A DNA stretch of 64,000 nucleotides. It comes from Richelia sp. SL_2_1 (GTDB lineage: Bacteria > Cyanobacteriota > Cyanobacteriia > Cyanobacteriales > Nostocaceae). The DNA lies in contig JAAUSO010000004.1 of NCBI GenBank assembly GCA_012033205.1, positions 1 to 64,000 of the forward strand. Direction: 5' to 3'. The position numbers and the translations under genes were made by a program. This document shows, piece by piece, positions 63,680-64,000 of this stretch; the first letter of the stretch is position 1; each line of letters begins with the position of its first letter. The notes beneath the pieces were generated by a model. It was not told the DNA's origin. It made no database searches and saw only the letters and a list, made by a program, of their open reading frames with translations.

Positions 63680-64000
63680 AAGTAACCTCCGAAGTTAAGA
63701 AATTTATCTGGATATCTAGTTAATATGTGGCAATGCGAGCATTTTTGGCATAGTAAGTACTTTAGAGCAATAAAATTTGAGATAAGTGGGTAAGCAAAAT
63801 TAATTATATATTTACCACTGGGTTATATAGCTGTTCCCTATTCCCTATCAAAGTAAAATGTTAAATTTATCTTGCACGGGTACTTAAGCTGATGTGCAGC
63901 TAAATTGTATAAAGCAAAAATATCAAATTCTTGTAGTGCGGGCATCCTGCCCGCTAGTCAAATATAAACTAAATGCGTAACAGCTTATCAACCTGCATTA

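Noticed and set aside
1-64000. CRISPR arrays
   Set aside because: Regular repeat-spacer structure was not seen; repeats noticed were heptamer STRRs, palindromic dispersed repeats or promoter motifs.

Overview
The window looks like filamentous-cyanobacterial DNA: HIP1-type GCGATCGC sites, DevBCA-type exporter genes, a DUF2949-like protein, a CP12-like tail and heptamer short tandem repeats. Three blocks can be recognised. (1) About 0-5 kb is a decayed accessory region with a DrmD-like helicase truncated by the 5' half of a minus-strand group II intron. (2) About 5-43 kb is a fermentation / low-oxygen-type island: pflB, pflA, adhE, an ADP-forming acyl-CoA synthetase-GNAT fusion, pfkA, P-type ATPases, a universal stress protein, DevA/DevC/HlyD exporter parts, small membrane proteins, and pyruvate-kinase-like and CP12-like remnants. 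It is tied together by a recurring promoter-proximal direct repeat, sense orientation CCTCACAAGTTCCTCA, found by eye at 17 positions. (3) About 40-64 kb is a mosaic accessory region: an in-frame P-type ATPase::MetK chimera, several truncated genes, a broken TnsAB/TnsC Tn7-like element with a candidate TGT end, two outer-truncated ISAzo13-like fragments around a subtilase / large propeller-like protein / TULIP-like (uncertain) operon plus ParB, an L-lactate dehydrogenase, and a NACHT-HEAT NTPase preceded by a small protein that shares a short G-N-F-x-x-G-[DN]-[IV]-x-Q motif with the NACHT N-terminus. No rRNA, convincing tRNA or CRISPR array was recognised. The strongest candidates for something undescribed are the repeat-defined regulon, the NACHT/partner shared-motif pair, and the 50.5-55.8 kb operon. 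All family calls come from reading the translations; no database search was run.
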